From Thraustochytrium sp. TN22 (Eukaryota > Sar > Bigyra > Thraustochytrida > Thraustochytriidae): a stretch of 64,000 bases of DNA. The position numbers and the translations under genes are program-made. Below are positions 9,670 through 19,473 of this stretch, one piece after another (position 1 is the first letter of the stretch; every line of letters begins with the position of its first letter). The DNA is taken from the NCBI GenBank assembly GCA_013306675.1, contig JABLUY010000002.1, forward strand, positions 124,001 through 188,000. Direction: 5' to 3'. The notes beneath the pieces were generated by a model. The model had not been told where the DNA came from and ran no database searches. It saw only the letters and a program-made list of their open reading frames with translations.

Positions 9670-9873
9670 TGCTGCGCGGGGCGAAGATGCTGCGCACGGC
9701 GAAGATGCTGCGCACGGCGAGGATGTCGCTGGTGGTCCTACTACCACTGCTGGCGCCGGCGCCGCTTTGCGAGAGAAGAAGCTCGTGATGGGCGCCGACC
9801 CGGCCGCCGCGCCGCCGCCCTTGGCCGCCGCCGACGGCGTCGCGGCCTTGCCTGCCGGAGCCTTGCCCATCAT
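8392..9873 (-). CDS. AP endonuclease, exonuclease III family
   Basis: A 493-residue EEP-fold enzyme expected to cut DNA 5' of abasic sites in base excision repair. The catalytic core starts at about residue 153: AWNVNGL (N160), FLSEVK (E189, where APE1 has LQETK), GRILLLE, TYSPNNG (Y294), MGDLNAAPHD (D336, N338), RIDHML (D437) and GSDHCPVLL (D470, H471). The first 150 residues are disordered, with a poly-Ser tract encoded by a (CGA)n repeat and two or three near-identical 18-bp repeats reading SSPCAA. ITSFF at 29-33 resembles the core of a PCNA-interacting PIP box, but Ser stands where Gln is expected. Basic KRAR and KRQR patches could serve nuclear import. A 126-bp convergent gap separates it from the upstream gene's stop. 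Confidence 0.88.
9635..9735. repeat. (CGA)n tract and 18-bp repeats inside the AP endonuclease N terminus
   Basis: A trinucleotide array encodes poly-Ser on the minus strand. It is followed by imperfect 18-bp copies with the core GATGCTGCGC that encode SSPCAA/SSPRAA. All units are multiples of three, so length changes keep the frame. Confidence 0.8.
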
Positions 9874-10044
9874 GTTTCTGGCTCGGTGGCTGGTACCGTG
9901 GTAGCGCTTGTCTTGCTGCCCGGACGAAGGAGAGAGGGGGCCAAGCGAAGACCGCTACCGAGGCGGGGCGCAAGGACGCCGCCAAGCGCGGCGTTCCTCG
10001 AGATGAAGAGTTGCTTGATGGCATGTTAAGGTTTTGTAAAAAAA

Positions 10045-11028
10045 TTAAATTCTGCAGCGCGGAGCGTCCAAGGAGGCGTGCGCGCGGAGCTCGACGAGGA
10101 CACCGTAGTGATCGGAGGGAAAGTCACCTGCATAGGGATGGTCGAAGACGACTCGACAGTCCTCAATGACGCCACGGCCGTCGCGCCGAGGCAAGGACGT
10201 GAAAATGTAGTCGAGACGCTTGTCCTCCTCGAGATCGATGTGCGAGCCAGGATTAGCGCGACACCAGGTAAAGCCACTCTTCTTGCCGTGGCAGGCGCTC
10301 CAGGCGTCCTGGTAAAATACGTCGTCGCTGCCAGGGACGGCCGGAGCGGCCGCGAGCGCACCGGTCATGTAGCGAACGCAGTCTTCGTCCGGCTTGGCGT
10401 TGAAGTCGCCGCCAATGACCTGCAACCAAGCTGGCGTCGACTCGGAGGCGGCCTGGGCAAGTCTGCGCATCGCCGCAACGACATGGCGCGTCTGCGCGAG
10501 GCGGATCGCAGTGTGGTGCAGGCTGTGGTTGAGGTGCAAGCTGGCAAAGAGCGCAGGTCCGAAGGGCGTTTCAACCTGTGCGAGCGCGGCGCTGCGTGAG
10601 AGGGTAGCCTCGTTCGCCTGCGCTGGCAGCTGGAGCGCCTCAGTACGCGAGAGCGGGTAACGAGACACGATGGCGTTGCCAAAGGACACGTTGCCGTCGA
10701 GCCACCAGTCCGAGGCGCGCGCGTAGAAGCGGTACGGGTAGCGCTTGTCCTCCCCTGCAGCACCGGGCTCGCCAAAGATGTCGCTGAGCATGTCATGCCC
10801 GCCGCCCATGAGCACCTCCTGCAGGCAGATGACGTCCGGCTCCAGCAGCATCAGCCAGCGCTGCAGCGCCGCGCAGCGCTCCACCCAGGTCCCGGCACCC
10901 TGACTCGCCGTGGCCTTGGCCTTGGCGTCGGGCGGCCCCGCGCGTGAGTTCTTGTACCAGAGGTTGAGGGTCACCACCACGAGCCCTCGTCGCAGCACCA
11001 CGGGCAGCCCGCGCGCGTCGCGCTCCAT
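10045..11028 (-). CDS. endonuclease/exonuclease/phosphatase (EEP) superfamily protein
   Basis: A 327-residue protein from the ATG at 11028; the longer frame begins at a TTG. It has the EEP fold: VTLNLWYKN near residue 20, VICLQEV (catalytic Glu), FGNAIVSRYPL, SLHLNHSLHH, VIGGDFNAKPDED (Asp/Asn), RLDYIFTSL and PSDHYGVLVEL (final Asp-His pair). The SDHYG ending and the absence of a lipid-binding tail resemble the TDP2/deadenylase/nocturnin and sphingomyelinase-like branches more than AP endonucleases. The substrate therefore cannot be set between a nucleic acid, a nucleotide and a phospholipid. It lies head to tail behind the AP endonuclease with 171 bp between, but the two are distant members of the superfamily rather than a recent duplicate pair. 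Confidence 0.8.
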   Translation of the reverse strand: MERDARGLPVVLRRGLVVVTLNLWYKNSRAGPPDAKAKATASQGAGTWVERCAALQRWLMLLEPDVICLQEVLMGGGHDMLSDIFGEPGAAGEDKRYPYRFYARASDWWLDGNVSFGNAIVSRYPLSRTEALQLPAQANEATLSRSAALAQVETPFGPALFASLHLNHSLHHTAIRLAQTRHVVAAMRRLAQAASESTPAWLQVIGGDFNAKPDEDCVRYMTGALAAAPAVPGSDDVFYQDAWSACHGKKSGFTWCRANPGSHIDLEEDKRLDYIFTSLPRRDGRGVIEDCRVVFDHPYAGDFPSDHYGVLVELRAHASLDAPRCRI

Positions 11029-12350
11029 CGCGAGGAAGGCTTTACTCGAGTCAAGAAACCAATCTGCAGCGCCCGCCGGGCTGGGCGGGCAGCCGCGCCG
11101 CTTCTCCGCGACCGCTTCTCCGCGACCTTGTCCAAGGTAGCGAAGGCCAGCGCAACGCAAAACTACGCAAACCAATCAGCGCAACGCAAAACAGCGCAAC
11201 GCAAAGTGGCCTCTTGCGTTGCGCTCACCGGGAGCCGCCCGGCCGCCCGCGTCATCGGGCGGGTCACTCTAGCCCCACCCACCCGCGAGCCTGACGCGCG
11301 CGCGGGCACGCGCGCACGCGCGCGCGCGCTATGGCTGGCTATGGCGGCGCCACGGCGAGCCGCGGCGAGCCGGGCCGGGCGTGGTCCTGCGCGCGACGTG
11401 CGCGGCGCGCGGCCGAGCCCGCGGCGGCGCGCAGGCCCCCAGTTCCGCGGCGGTGCCGCGGCTGTGCCGCTCGCCAAGGCGGCGCGTGCAGTGCGGCGCT
11501 GCTCGGAGCGCGCCCTGCCGTCGCGCCCCGTCGCCATGGCCACGGGCAACTAGTAGCTGAGCGGCGTAGCGCAGCTATTTAGCTTAGGCCTAGAGCTACT
11601 AGTAAGTTAGCCACTGGCAGGCGTGCCGGCGAGGCCAGCCATCGCGAGAAGAGCCGGGAGCGCCGCGGCTTGCAGAAAACTCTGCGGCCGACTCGGCGGC
11701 CCGAGCTCCTCGCACCGTGACGAATTTGGGGCTCTCTCTCTCTTGGCCCTCGCGCCCGGGCGGCATCGTGGTTTGCTTCTTCTGGCTGAAGATGCTGCGA
11801 TCAGAGTTCAGGCTCGCTTGCAATGCGGTCGCTTGCGGTCGCTTGCGGCGGCTTGCGGTCGTGCCATCGCCGGCTGGCCGCACGTCACTGCTTGGTCACG
11901 TTTCCATAAATTCTTCACTCAAGCACTTCTCTCTCATTTCATTTGTCCAAGTTCAAGCTGCCCGGCCTGCCTGTGTCGACCCGGTCGCCGGCAGTCGAGC
12001 AAAATTCAAAAGGCGGCGCGGCCAAGCGCCCCAGCCGAGCGCGGCGGCGCGGCGCGGCCAGGCGCGCGGCGTGCGGCGGCGCGCGGCGCGGCGCGGCGCG
12101 GCGCGGCCAGCGCGGCGCGGCGCGGCGCGGCGCGGCGCGGCCAGGCCACCGAGGCGGCGCGCCGCGCGCGGCTCGGAGGCAGGCGCCCGGCAACCAGACA
12201 GGCGAGCAAGCAGGGCGGGGCGGCGGCTTCGTCCATCGCGGCCCGGGGAGCAGTGGGCAGGGAGCCGCCCGGGCTCGCCTCGCCCGACGAAGAGCTGGCG
12301 GCGGCGGCGGCGCGGCGCGGCGGGCGCGGCGCGGCGCGGCGCGGCAAGCC
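11029..12350. promoter_or_regulatory. divergent spacer between EEP gene and MYB gene
   Basis: No supported gene. A cluster of GCAACGCAAA elements with a CCAATCAG box lies at about 11150-11215, close to the EEP start. At 11560-11610 a short AT-leaning island contains TAGGCCTA and CTACTAG palindromes. From 12030 to 12345 the DNA is a (GGCGC)n-type tract ending just before the MYB ATG. Long open frames here are products of base composition. Confidence 0.45.
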
Positions 12351-12767
12351 ATGCCGGGCGGCAGGCGCGAGTCGCTGGCAAGCCTGTCGGAGGGCCTGCT
12401 GACCTTCGACGACGACGACGACGCGGCGCTGGATGGGGAGATCGTGGATGCCTTCGTGACGACGCTGGAGACTCCAGGACCTGGAGGGGGCGTTCCGTCC
12501 ACGCCTGCCGCTGCCACGGACGGCGAGCAGCACGAGCAGCACGAGCAGCAGATCGCTCACGGCCGGAGCGCGCTCGAGGGTGCGCCGCCGAAGCGCCGCA
12601 GACGGGCGCCGCAGGGCGCCGCCGCGCGCAAGCCGCGCGCCGGCGGTCGTGGACCTCGTCGTGGCGCGCAGCGGGAAACACAAGGCCAGCCGCAGCCTCA
12701 TCACGGCGGGCAGGAGCAGGAGAAGCAGCGAAGACAAGAGCCGAGGCGAGGCGCTGAGGCCGCCAGC

Positions 12768-12804
<37 letters not shown>

Positions 12805-14975
12805 GCAGCAGCAGCAGCAGCGGGAGCAGCAACACGACGGCTACGAACTTCAGCGGGCCGTTCCAGTCGCCCATGACAGCGACCGCGAACGCGTCCCCGC
12901 GGCAGGCAGTGGTGCAGGGCAGTGGCATCCACGCGCCGGGGACTCAGCAAATGCAACATATGATGGCTCGCCAGGGCGCCATGCTCACGAGCGCGCAAAC
13001 GCAATTCCCCTCGCACATGGGGGGGCTGGATGCAATGAGCAAGGGCCCTGGTGAGTCCGGGAGCGCCTTTACGCCGTACAACGCGGGCATGATACCGCCG
13101 CATGCGCCGCAGGCTGGACCCAACGTCTTTTATCAAAACGACATGCAGCACTCTCCTTATGGGCCCGGGCCGGGCATGTACCCGCAGCAGCAGCTGCAGC
13201 AGCAGCAGCAGCAGCAGAACATGGCGTCGTCGGCCGTGGCGGCCATGGGCAATAGCATGGGCTCGCCCTACAGCGCGTCGCCAAGCGGCGGCGAGAACGG
13301 CTACGACGACCGTAGCACGCCCACGGGCAGCAAGGCCCGAGGCGGCCGCCGACGTTCCAAAGCGAAGCGCGCCAAGCCTGAAAACGATGATTCGGACACA
13401 AACGAGAAGGCATCTCCAGCAAAGCACAAGGCGGATGCCGTCGCCGCCATGCGCATCAAGAACGAGGAGGCCGCGGCCAACGCCGTCAAGGCGGCGCACG
13501 CTAGCGTGCAAGCCGCAACGGCGGCGCGGTCTTCGTACGCGGCGTGGCTCAAGGAGGAGGACGATATGCTCCTGACACTCGTGCAGACCCATCGGCAGTC
13601 CGCGCAGTTCCGACACGACGATGATGTCCTGAACAAGTCGCAATTCTGGGCCTACATCTCGGAGCGTCTCCCGGAGCGCTCCGCGAAGCAGTGCCGTGAG
13701 CGGTGGCGCAACTCCGTCGACCCCAACATCACTCAAGACAAGTGGACCGTGCGCGAGGACTTGCTGCTGCTCAAGCTGCACGAGGAGATCGGCAACAAGT
13801 GGTCCACGATCGCCACGCACCTCGAGGGGCGCACGGAGAACGGCGTCAAGACGCGCCACAAGTCAATCATGCGCGCCAGCAAGCGGCAATGGACGAGCCA
13901 GGAGGACGCGCTCCTTTTGCAGCTCTACGGCCAGCACGGACCGCGCTGGGTCACCATTCAAAGTTCCATGCCGCGCCGGACGCTTCACGGCGTCAAAATG
14001 CGCTACCGTTCCCTCATCAGCGGCAACACGCAGCGCGGCGCGGAGGCCGGCGCGCCCGAGCAGTCGCTCGGCTACGACCTGTCCACCATGACGCTAGCCG
14101 AGCTGCAGAACAACCCGCCGTCCGCCTCGCAGGACGCGCCGCAGACCAAGAAGCGGCTGCTGATCGAGTCCATGATCAACACGCAGGAGCATGAGAACAG
14201 CCGCGTGCGCGAGGTCTCGCGTCTGCCCAAGAAGCGCACGCGCCTTGGCGGCGGGCCCTGCATCATTCCGGGTTTCGTGGCGCTCCCGGCCTCCATGCGC
14301 CTCGCGCCCTCCTCCATGCCGCTGGCGCGTGCCAGCGTTGCGCTGCAGACAGCACGTCGCGCCCGCTCGCGCCGCCGCTCCACTGTCGTGGAGCGCGCCA
14401 ATCGTCGCCTCGCCGAGACACCCGGCGGCGCCGTGCTCGCACCGGCCGGTCCGCGGGGCCACCAGCACCAGCCGCAGCCCGAGCCCGTGCATTTCCAGCA
14501 CCTGCCATTCCAGCAGCAGGGCCAGCAGGACGGAGCTGCATCCGGTGCATTTCACTCGCCCGCGCAGATGGACCACGCTCAACCTGCCGCTCGCTCTTCG
14601 CACCGTCACATGCTCATCGGACAGCAACATCCATACCATCAGCCGTTCGGCGCCGCGCTGGCCCATCAGAATGACGGTGGCCACCTTCACATGCACCAGC
14701 ACCAACATCAGGACCCACACCAGCAGCAGACGCCCGCGGCCGTGCCGCAGGCCACGGCCAATGCGAGCGTGCCGGCGATCGATGGCTACGCTGACGACGA
14801 CGCCGACGATGAGATCGACGCTGGCTTCGCGCACACCATCTCGGACATGCTTTCCAATGCCAGAACACACCCAGACGTGGACCAGGCGCAATTCGACGAC
14901 TTCCAGGCCGACCTCGAGCACCTGCTTGGGAGCGAAAAGGATGCTGTCGCGCCACCGGGACACGACTATGCCTGA
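12351..14975 (+). CDS. three-repeat MYB DNA-binding protein
   Basis: An 874-residue nuclear regulator. The chosen ATG (MPGGRRESL) follows a GGCGC tract that gives an open but non-ATG upstream frame. Order: a short acidic patch FDDDDD; basic patches KRRRR for nuclear import; a Gly11 then Ser/Gly run at about 140-165; a Met/Gln/Pro-rich region with a poly-Gln tract near 285; then three adjacent SANT/MYB repeats. R1 starts at W399 (WLKEEDDML to QCRERWRNSV), R2 at W465 (KWTVREDLLLL to TRHKSIMR), R3 at W514 (QWTSQEDALLL to KMRYRSL). R1 has an enlarged first loop. A His/Gln-rich stretch and an acidic C-terminal segment (DDDADDEID to DFQADLEHLL) could activate transcription. The target genes are unknown. 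Confidence 0.88.
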
Positions 14976-15466
14976 CCTTGCCCCCCGTGCATGCCTCACG
15001 CATGTCTACCTACCTGCCTTTGCACAGTCAAACTCATCGTCCCTTGCACAAACAAGGCCACGTCTCGAGACTAATAATGATGATGATGATGTAATCTATC
15101 TATCGTCCGTGATGATGCAAGCAGGGCCGGGGAAGCCTTTGAACAGGACACGTGTATGGCGACAAGGCCTGACTTTGCTACTGCCAGTGAGTGTTCCAAA
15201 CTTAGGTTAGCCAGGCGCCGGCTGTCCTCGTCCTCGTCCTCGTCCGCGGCCGTCCATCCGAGTCATCACGCGCGGCGTGGCTTAACTAGGCCTTAGGTAT
15301 AACCAGAAAAAAAAGAGTCTCACTGGCAACACACACACGTCATACTCACTGACTGACCCGTCGTTGTAACCGTTATGATTGATGTTGTGGACTCGGACTC
15401 GGACCGTGATGATGACCGCCGGGCGCGGCGGCGCAGTCGCTCACTGCTGGACTCGCGCGTGAGCGC

Positions 15467-15506
<40 letters not shown>

Positions 15507-15523
15507 GGCTAACGGCGCGAGAG
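14976..15523. other. spacer between MYB and BTB genes
   Basis: It holds the MYB 3' flank with a (GAT)n run near 15076, a short TAACTAGGCCTTAGG island at about 15282, an A8 run, and a (GCGT)n array abutting the BTB start. No gene is supported. Confidence 0.5.
15469..15505. repeat. (GCGT)n microsatellite
   Basis: About nine tetranucleotide units just 20 bp before the BTB ATG. They make an artefactual open frame of alternating Arg/Ala/Cys/Val upstream of the start, and probably lie in the 5' UTR. Confidence 0.9.
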
Positions 15524-16237
15524 ATGCCAGGGCGCGCGGCGTCGGCCTCGCTCGTGCGCGACCTGCGCGCCGAGTCACGCGCGCTGGGCCAGGCCTGGAC
15601 CAGCCTGCAAGATGAGGTGGACCAGCTGGAGCGCCACCGCGCGCTGCTCAGGCACGAGTGGAAGGAGCTTGAGGAGGAGCGCGAGCGGCTCGACAAGGAG
15701 CGCCAGCGCTTTGAGAAGCTCGTGTCGCAAGAGTGGTTCCCCGTGAGCCTGGACGCGCCCCAGGTAAAGGACCGCATCGTGCGCGTCAACGTGGGCGGCC
15801 AGATCTTTGAAATTACCGCCAAGCTGCTCCTCAAGGACCGCTTCTCACTGCTGGCGGCCACTTGCCTGCCGCCAGAGGACTCCGTGCTGCGCCCCGAGGA
15901 GGACGGCTGCTTTTACTTCGATCGTGACTGGTTCCTCTTCCGCCACGTCCTTACCTTTTTGCAGAGCGGGACTCTGCCCAAGGACGAGCTGCGCCTGCGC
16001 GAGCTGCACCACGAGGCCGGCTTTTACTGTCTGGGCTCCATGCAGCGTCAAATCAAGACCGTGCTCGCCGACATGCAGCGCAAGTCCGAGGACCTTTACG
16101 GAACATGGCCCTCGGCGCCGCACGCGGAGCTCGAGTCCAAGCAGGCCATGGCGCCCGCTGAGCCCTCGCTATACGCCCCAGCGCTTCCAGACCCCTTCGG
16201 CTTTACGTCGCGCTCTGGGGGTGCGGTGTCCCTCTGA
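15524..16237 (+). CDS. KCTD-type BTB (T1) domain protein with N-terminal coiled coil
   Basis: A 237-residue protein. Residues about 8-72 form a heptad-rich coiled coil (LQDEVDQLERHRALL, LEEERERLDKERQRF). The potassium-channel tetramerisation type BTB domain follows: VRVNVGGQIFEI, LLAATCLPPED, CFYFDRDWFLFRHVLTFLQSG and LRELHHEAGFYCLG, the usual order for KCTD proteins. No membrane segment is present, so it is not a channel. KCTD proteins commonly form pentamers and many act as cullin-3 adaptors; that role is inference here. The tail is short and Pro/Ser-rich. The start was chosen at MPGRAAS because the upstream frame is only (GCGT)n repeat with no ATG. Confidence 0.85.
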   Translation: MPGRAASASLVRDLRAESRALGQAWTSLQDEVDQLERHRALLRHEWKELEEERERLDKERQRFEKLVSQEWFPVSLDAPQVKDRIVRVNVGGQIFEITAKLLLKDRFSLLAATCLPPEDSVLRPEEDGCFYFDRDWFLFRHVLTFLQSGTLPKDELRLRELHHEAGFYCLGSMQRQIKTVLADMQRKSEDLYGTWPSAPHAELESKQAMAPAEPSLYAPALPDPFGFTSRSGGAVSL

Positions 16238-16483
16238 GCAAGCAAGCGAGCAATCAGTTGTAAAGGCGACGACCTGGCGCGCCCGCGCTTGTGCGTGCGT
16301 TGTTAAGCTGACTCTAATTAGGCCCAAGCTTAGTTTCCCCTTGTGTCCATCTCTCTCTCTCGCTTGCTCGCTCGCTCGCTCGCAACGTTGTCCTGCCATC
16401 TCCTTCACGGTGTCGTTGTTCTGGGCTCTCGCTCGCGACGTTGTTCGGCGTCGTTTGCAGTCTGGTTTCTCAGATCTTCCCTT

Positions 16484-17950
16484 CTACTTCGAGACGGCAG
16501 GACTTGAATAAATGAGTCGAATGTGGGCCACGAGGCGGTCAGCCTCGTCCTCCACCTCGGCCGCGGAGCAGTGGTCGCCGCAAAGCACATAGATGGCGTA
16601 GCCGTCGACGTCGGAGGCGAAAAAGCGGAAGCCAGCCTTGCAGAGGTGGAGATGGGCGATGCCCAGCCCAACCATTTGGTCCTGTGCGCGCTGCAGAAAC
16701 CAGCCAAAGGCCGAGGCGTATTGAGCGGCCACGGCCTCGTCGCCGCGTGGGTGAGGCGCCAAGGCGCAGCCGGTCTGCGCGTTGCAAAACGCGAGCGCGA
16801 GCGTGCTGAGCCCCGCAAGGTCGTCCATGACCGGGAGCGCCGGGGCGATCGGGAGCTGCAGCTGGGCCATGCGCTGCTCAAGCCTCCGCTCAAAGCGCTC
16901 GAGCTTGGGTGCGGCGTCGACGAGCGAGGCGTCGATGGACTGCAGTAGGCAGAGCGTGTGCCAGCGCATGCGAAAGACTATGAGGTTCTTCCACTGGTTC
17001 TCCGCAAAAACCGGCGTGACGCGCATACGCTGGTATTCGAGCGGCTGCAGCCGGACCAGATTCGCGATCTGCAGCGTCTCGTCAACGCCAAGGCGCGAGT
17101 GCATGAGGCAGTCTCCGACGAGTAGCATGCTCCCCAGGGTGGCGTTGTCGTTTTCAAGCATGGCAAGAAGCTGGTCCACCTGCTCGTTGGTCTGCGTGCT
17201 CATGGACACGAAGCGCGCTCCGCCCAAGAGCGTCTCCGCCCGTTGGTCGCAGAGCACCTTGTCGATGAGAGCGCCAATGCCCGCGAGGCGCAGCGTCGCG
17301 GCGCGCCACTTCTGCATGGGCCCAAAGAGCAGCACGAGGAGCAAGACAAGCGCCTCGAGTTGGCGCACGACGGTCTGCTCCCCGCAGGCCAGCGGCGCAT
17401 TCAAAACAAGCACGAAGCTCTCCACGGGCTGGAAGACGAAGCGTTCATCGCCGTGCGTCAACATCGTCCGGGCGGGCTGCTTGTGCAGGATGCCGCGCGC
17501 ACGCTGGTCTGCGCCTGCGGTGGTAGCGCCGGGCGTTAGCGCGAGCGCCCCGCGCTTGGCAGCGGAGCCGCCGGCGCCCATACGGTCTGTGCTGCTGGCC
17601 GCCTGTATTTCCTGCTCTGCGCGCTGCTCGTGAACGCGTCTTATGCGCGCCACAAAGGCGTCCAGGGCGTTGTTCATCCCGCCTAGCCCGCCCTCCGCCA
17701 CAGCATGTTTGGTGCCCACGGTGCGGCGAAACCTGTGCCCCAGCACGCGCCGCAACACGTCGAGCGGAACGTCAGTGTGATCATCCTCTTGCATGCATAC
17801 CCGCCCCCCGATCCGCCATTCCTGCCAGCTGGCCAGCCTCTTCTCCTTTGCGCCGACTTACAGGCAGTCCCCCGACGCGAGGAGGACGGTGAACGCCCGG
17901 TAGTCCTGCTCCGCGTCGGCCCCCAAGACCCGAGCCACGCCGAGCGTCAT
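16484..17950 (-). CDS. Fuzzy-like longin-domain protein (probable two-exon gene)
   Basis: The long exon encodes about 440 residues ending RLIYSSPAVSK. Features that recall Fuzzy and its relatives (MON1, CCZ1, HPS1): a hydrophobic strand-helix unit FVLVLNAPLACGEQTVVRQ then LLVLLFGP; a central LLVGDCLMHSRLG; and a final GLGIAHLHLCKAGFRFF then YAIYVLCGD, like the third longin domain. A long exon alone would lack the first strand. On the minus strand at 17950 an ATG opens MTLGVARVLGADAEQDY then FTVLLASGDCL, a typical longin strand, followed by a strong donor GTAAGT at 17861. The only frame-compatible acceptor I see is AG at 17829, giving a very short 33-nt intron, so the join is uncertain. Fuzzy is a CPLANE subunit needed for ciliogenesis. 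The family is recalled, not searched. Confidence 0.5.
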
Positions 17951-18441
17951 GCCTGCCTGGGCGCCGGCAGCCTCCTCCTTCGCAGGCAAACAAGCCGGGT
18001 CTGTGCGCGCGCCGCGAGCTGCGGCCGCCCGCCCTCCCTCGCGCGCAGGCACGCTCGGCGTCCGCCCGCAGCGGAGCGTCTACCGCTCTGCTGCACTGTG
18101 CAGGCCGCTCTCTCTTTTTCGCTCGTTGGTGGAGAGCTCCACGTCGTCGTCGTCGTCTACGTAGGAGTACTGAAGCGGGCTAACGGGCTCAAGCGGCCCA
18201 TCCTCGCGACGCAGCCCGGGCCGCCTTCAAGCGCAGCCGCGGCACCAACCTGCAGCCAGAACGCTCCTCTCCGCTCCGCTCTGAGCGGGCGGCGGCGACG
18301 GTCGGCGGCGGCGCGGAGGTCGCCGGAGTCCCGCGTGCGCCCTCTGATCCTCCGCTTGCGCGAGCCGCGCGCGCGCGCGGGTAGTGCAGGCGCGTGGCCA
18401 GCCGCATCAGCGAGCTGCTCGAGGAGGAGGAGCACGCGAAC
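17951..18441. promoter_or_regulatory. divergent spacer between Fuzzy-like and ZIP genes
   Basis: No independent gene. An in-frame, non-ATG extension of the ZIP frame (residues ASRISELLEEEE) begins near 18394 and is preceded by GTAGTGCAG, which could be a 3' splice site. An upstream ZIP exon in this spacer is therefore possible. Confidence 0.35.
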
Positions 18442-19473
18442 ATGCTTATCATGCCCGAGAGCTTGGTGCCGTACGGGGCGGTGGCGCACGGCGTGTACGG
18501 AACGTGCTTCACGTGGTTTGTGACGGCGCTAGGCGCCGCCGTGGTCCTGTTGGTGCCGGAGGACCTGCCTGAGGAGACCGAGGGCAAGGTGCTGGATGCG
18601 AGCCTGGGGTTTGCGGCTGGCGTCATGCTGGCAGCGAGCTACTGGTCGCTGCTGGCGCCAGCCATCGAGATGGCCGAAGAGGCCGGCTATGAAGAGCTCA
18701 GCTTCGTCCCGGCGGCCGTGGGCTTCCTGCTCGGCGCCGCCTTCGTGTTTTTGGCGGATCACCTGCTGCCCGAGGCCGCGGAGAGTCCGGAGGCCTACCT
18801 GCGTGCCGAGGCAGCCGCCGCCGGCAAGAAGGACGATGATACGTCGCCGTCCAAGGAGATGGCAAGCTCTCAAGCTGGCGCGCGGAGCGCAGGCGGTCTG
18901 CGGCAGCGGCGTGGCGGTGACGTAGCGCAGCAGGAGTCGCATACGGTCGCGGCGGCGAGCACGGGTGCGGGCGACTCCGCGCGCGCTGTGGCGGCGCGCG
19001 ACCACGCGCGCTCGTGGCGTCGGCTCGTGCTCCTGGTGATCGCCGTGACGATCCACAACTTCCCGGAGGGCCTCGCCGTGGGTGTGGGCTTTGGCGCAGT
19101 GGGCACGAGCAAGTCGGCTACGCTGCGCGCAGCAGAGGTGCTGACCTTCGGCATCGGCATCCAGAACTTCCCGGAGGGCCTGGCCGTGTCGCTACCGATG
19201 CGCCGCATGGGTTACTCCAAGGGCTGGTGCTTTTTTTACGGCCAACTCAGTGGCATGGTGGAGCCCCTCGGCGGCCTCCTCGGTGCGGCCGGCGTGCAGG
19301 TGGCCAAGCCTGTGCTGCCCTACGCGCTCGCCTTCGCGGCTGGTGCCATGGTCTACGTGGTGGTAGACTCCATCGTTCCCGAGGCGCAGACGCGCGGCAA
19401 CAGCAAGACGGCAACCTGGGGGGCCATGGTTGGCTTTCTCGTCATGATGATCCTCGACGTTGCGCTTGGGTGA
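18442..19473 (+). CDS. SLC39A11: ZIP-family zinc transporter, SLC39A11 (ZIP11/GufA) type
   Basis: A 343-residue multipass membrane protein expected to move Zn2+ (or related divalent metals) into the cytosol across an organelle or plasma membrane. The match to ZIP11 is strong along its length: FTWFVTALGAA, then SLGFAAGVMLAASYWSLLAP (helix 2), AVGFLLGAAFVFLAD, a hydrophilic cytoplasmic loop of about 90 residues, IHNFPEGLAVGVGFGA (helix 4, metal-binding His, Asn, Glu), IGIQNFPEGLAVSLPMR (helix 5), FYGQLSGMVEPLGG, YALAFAAGAMVYVVVDSIVPEAQ, and the family-typical C terminus ILDVALG. The ATG at 18442 matches the ZIP11 N terminus in length; an upstream exon is possible. Confidence 0.93.
   Translation: MLIMPESLVPYGAVAHGVYGTCFTWFVTALGAAVVLLVPEDLPEETEGKVLDASLGFAAGVMLAASYWSLLAPAIEMAEEAGYEELSFVPAAVGFLLGAAFVFLADHLLPEAAESPEAYLRAEAAAAGKKDDDTSPSKEMASSQAGARSAGGLRQRRGGDVAQQESHTVAAASTGAGDSARAVAARDHARSWRRLVLLVIAVTIHNFPEGLAVGVGFGAVGTSKSATLRAAEVLTFGIGIQNFPEGLAVSLPMRRMGYSKGWCFFYGQLSGMVEPLGGLLGAAGVQVAKPVLPYALAFAAGAMVYVVVDSIVPEAQTRGNSKTATWGAMVGFLVMMILDVALG

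Noticed and set aside
8392-11028. The two EEP enzymes as a tandem duplicate pair
   Set aside because: They share only superfamily motifs. Lengths, linkers and active-site contexts differ too much for a local duplication.
11330-11560. Small ORF starting ATGGCTGGC in the MYB/EEP spacer
   Set aside because: It is almost wholly Ala/Arg/Gly, overlaps equally open frames on both strands, and lies in promoter-like DNA.
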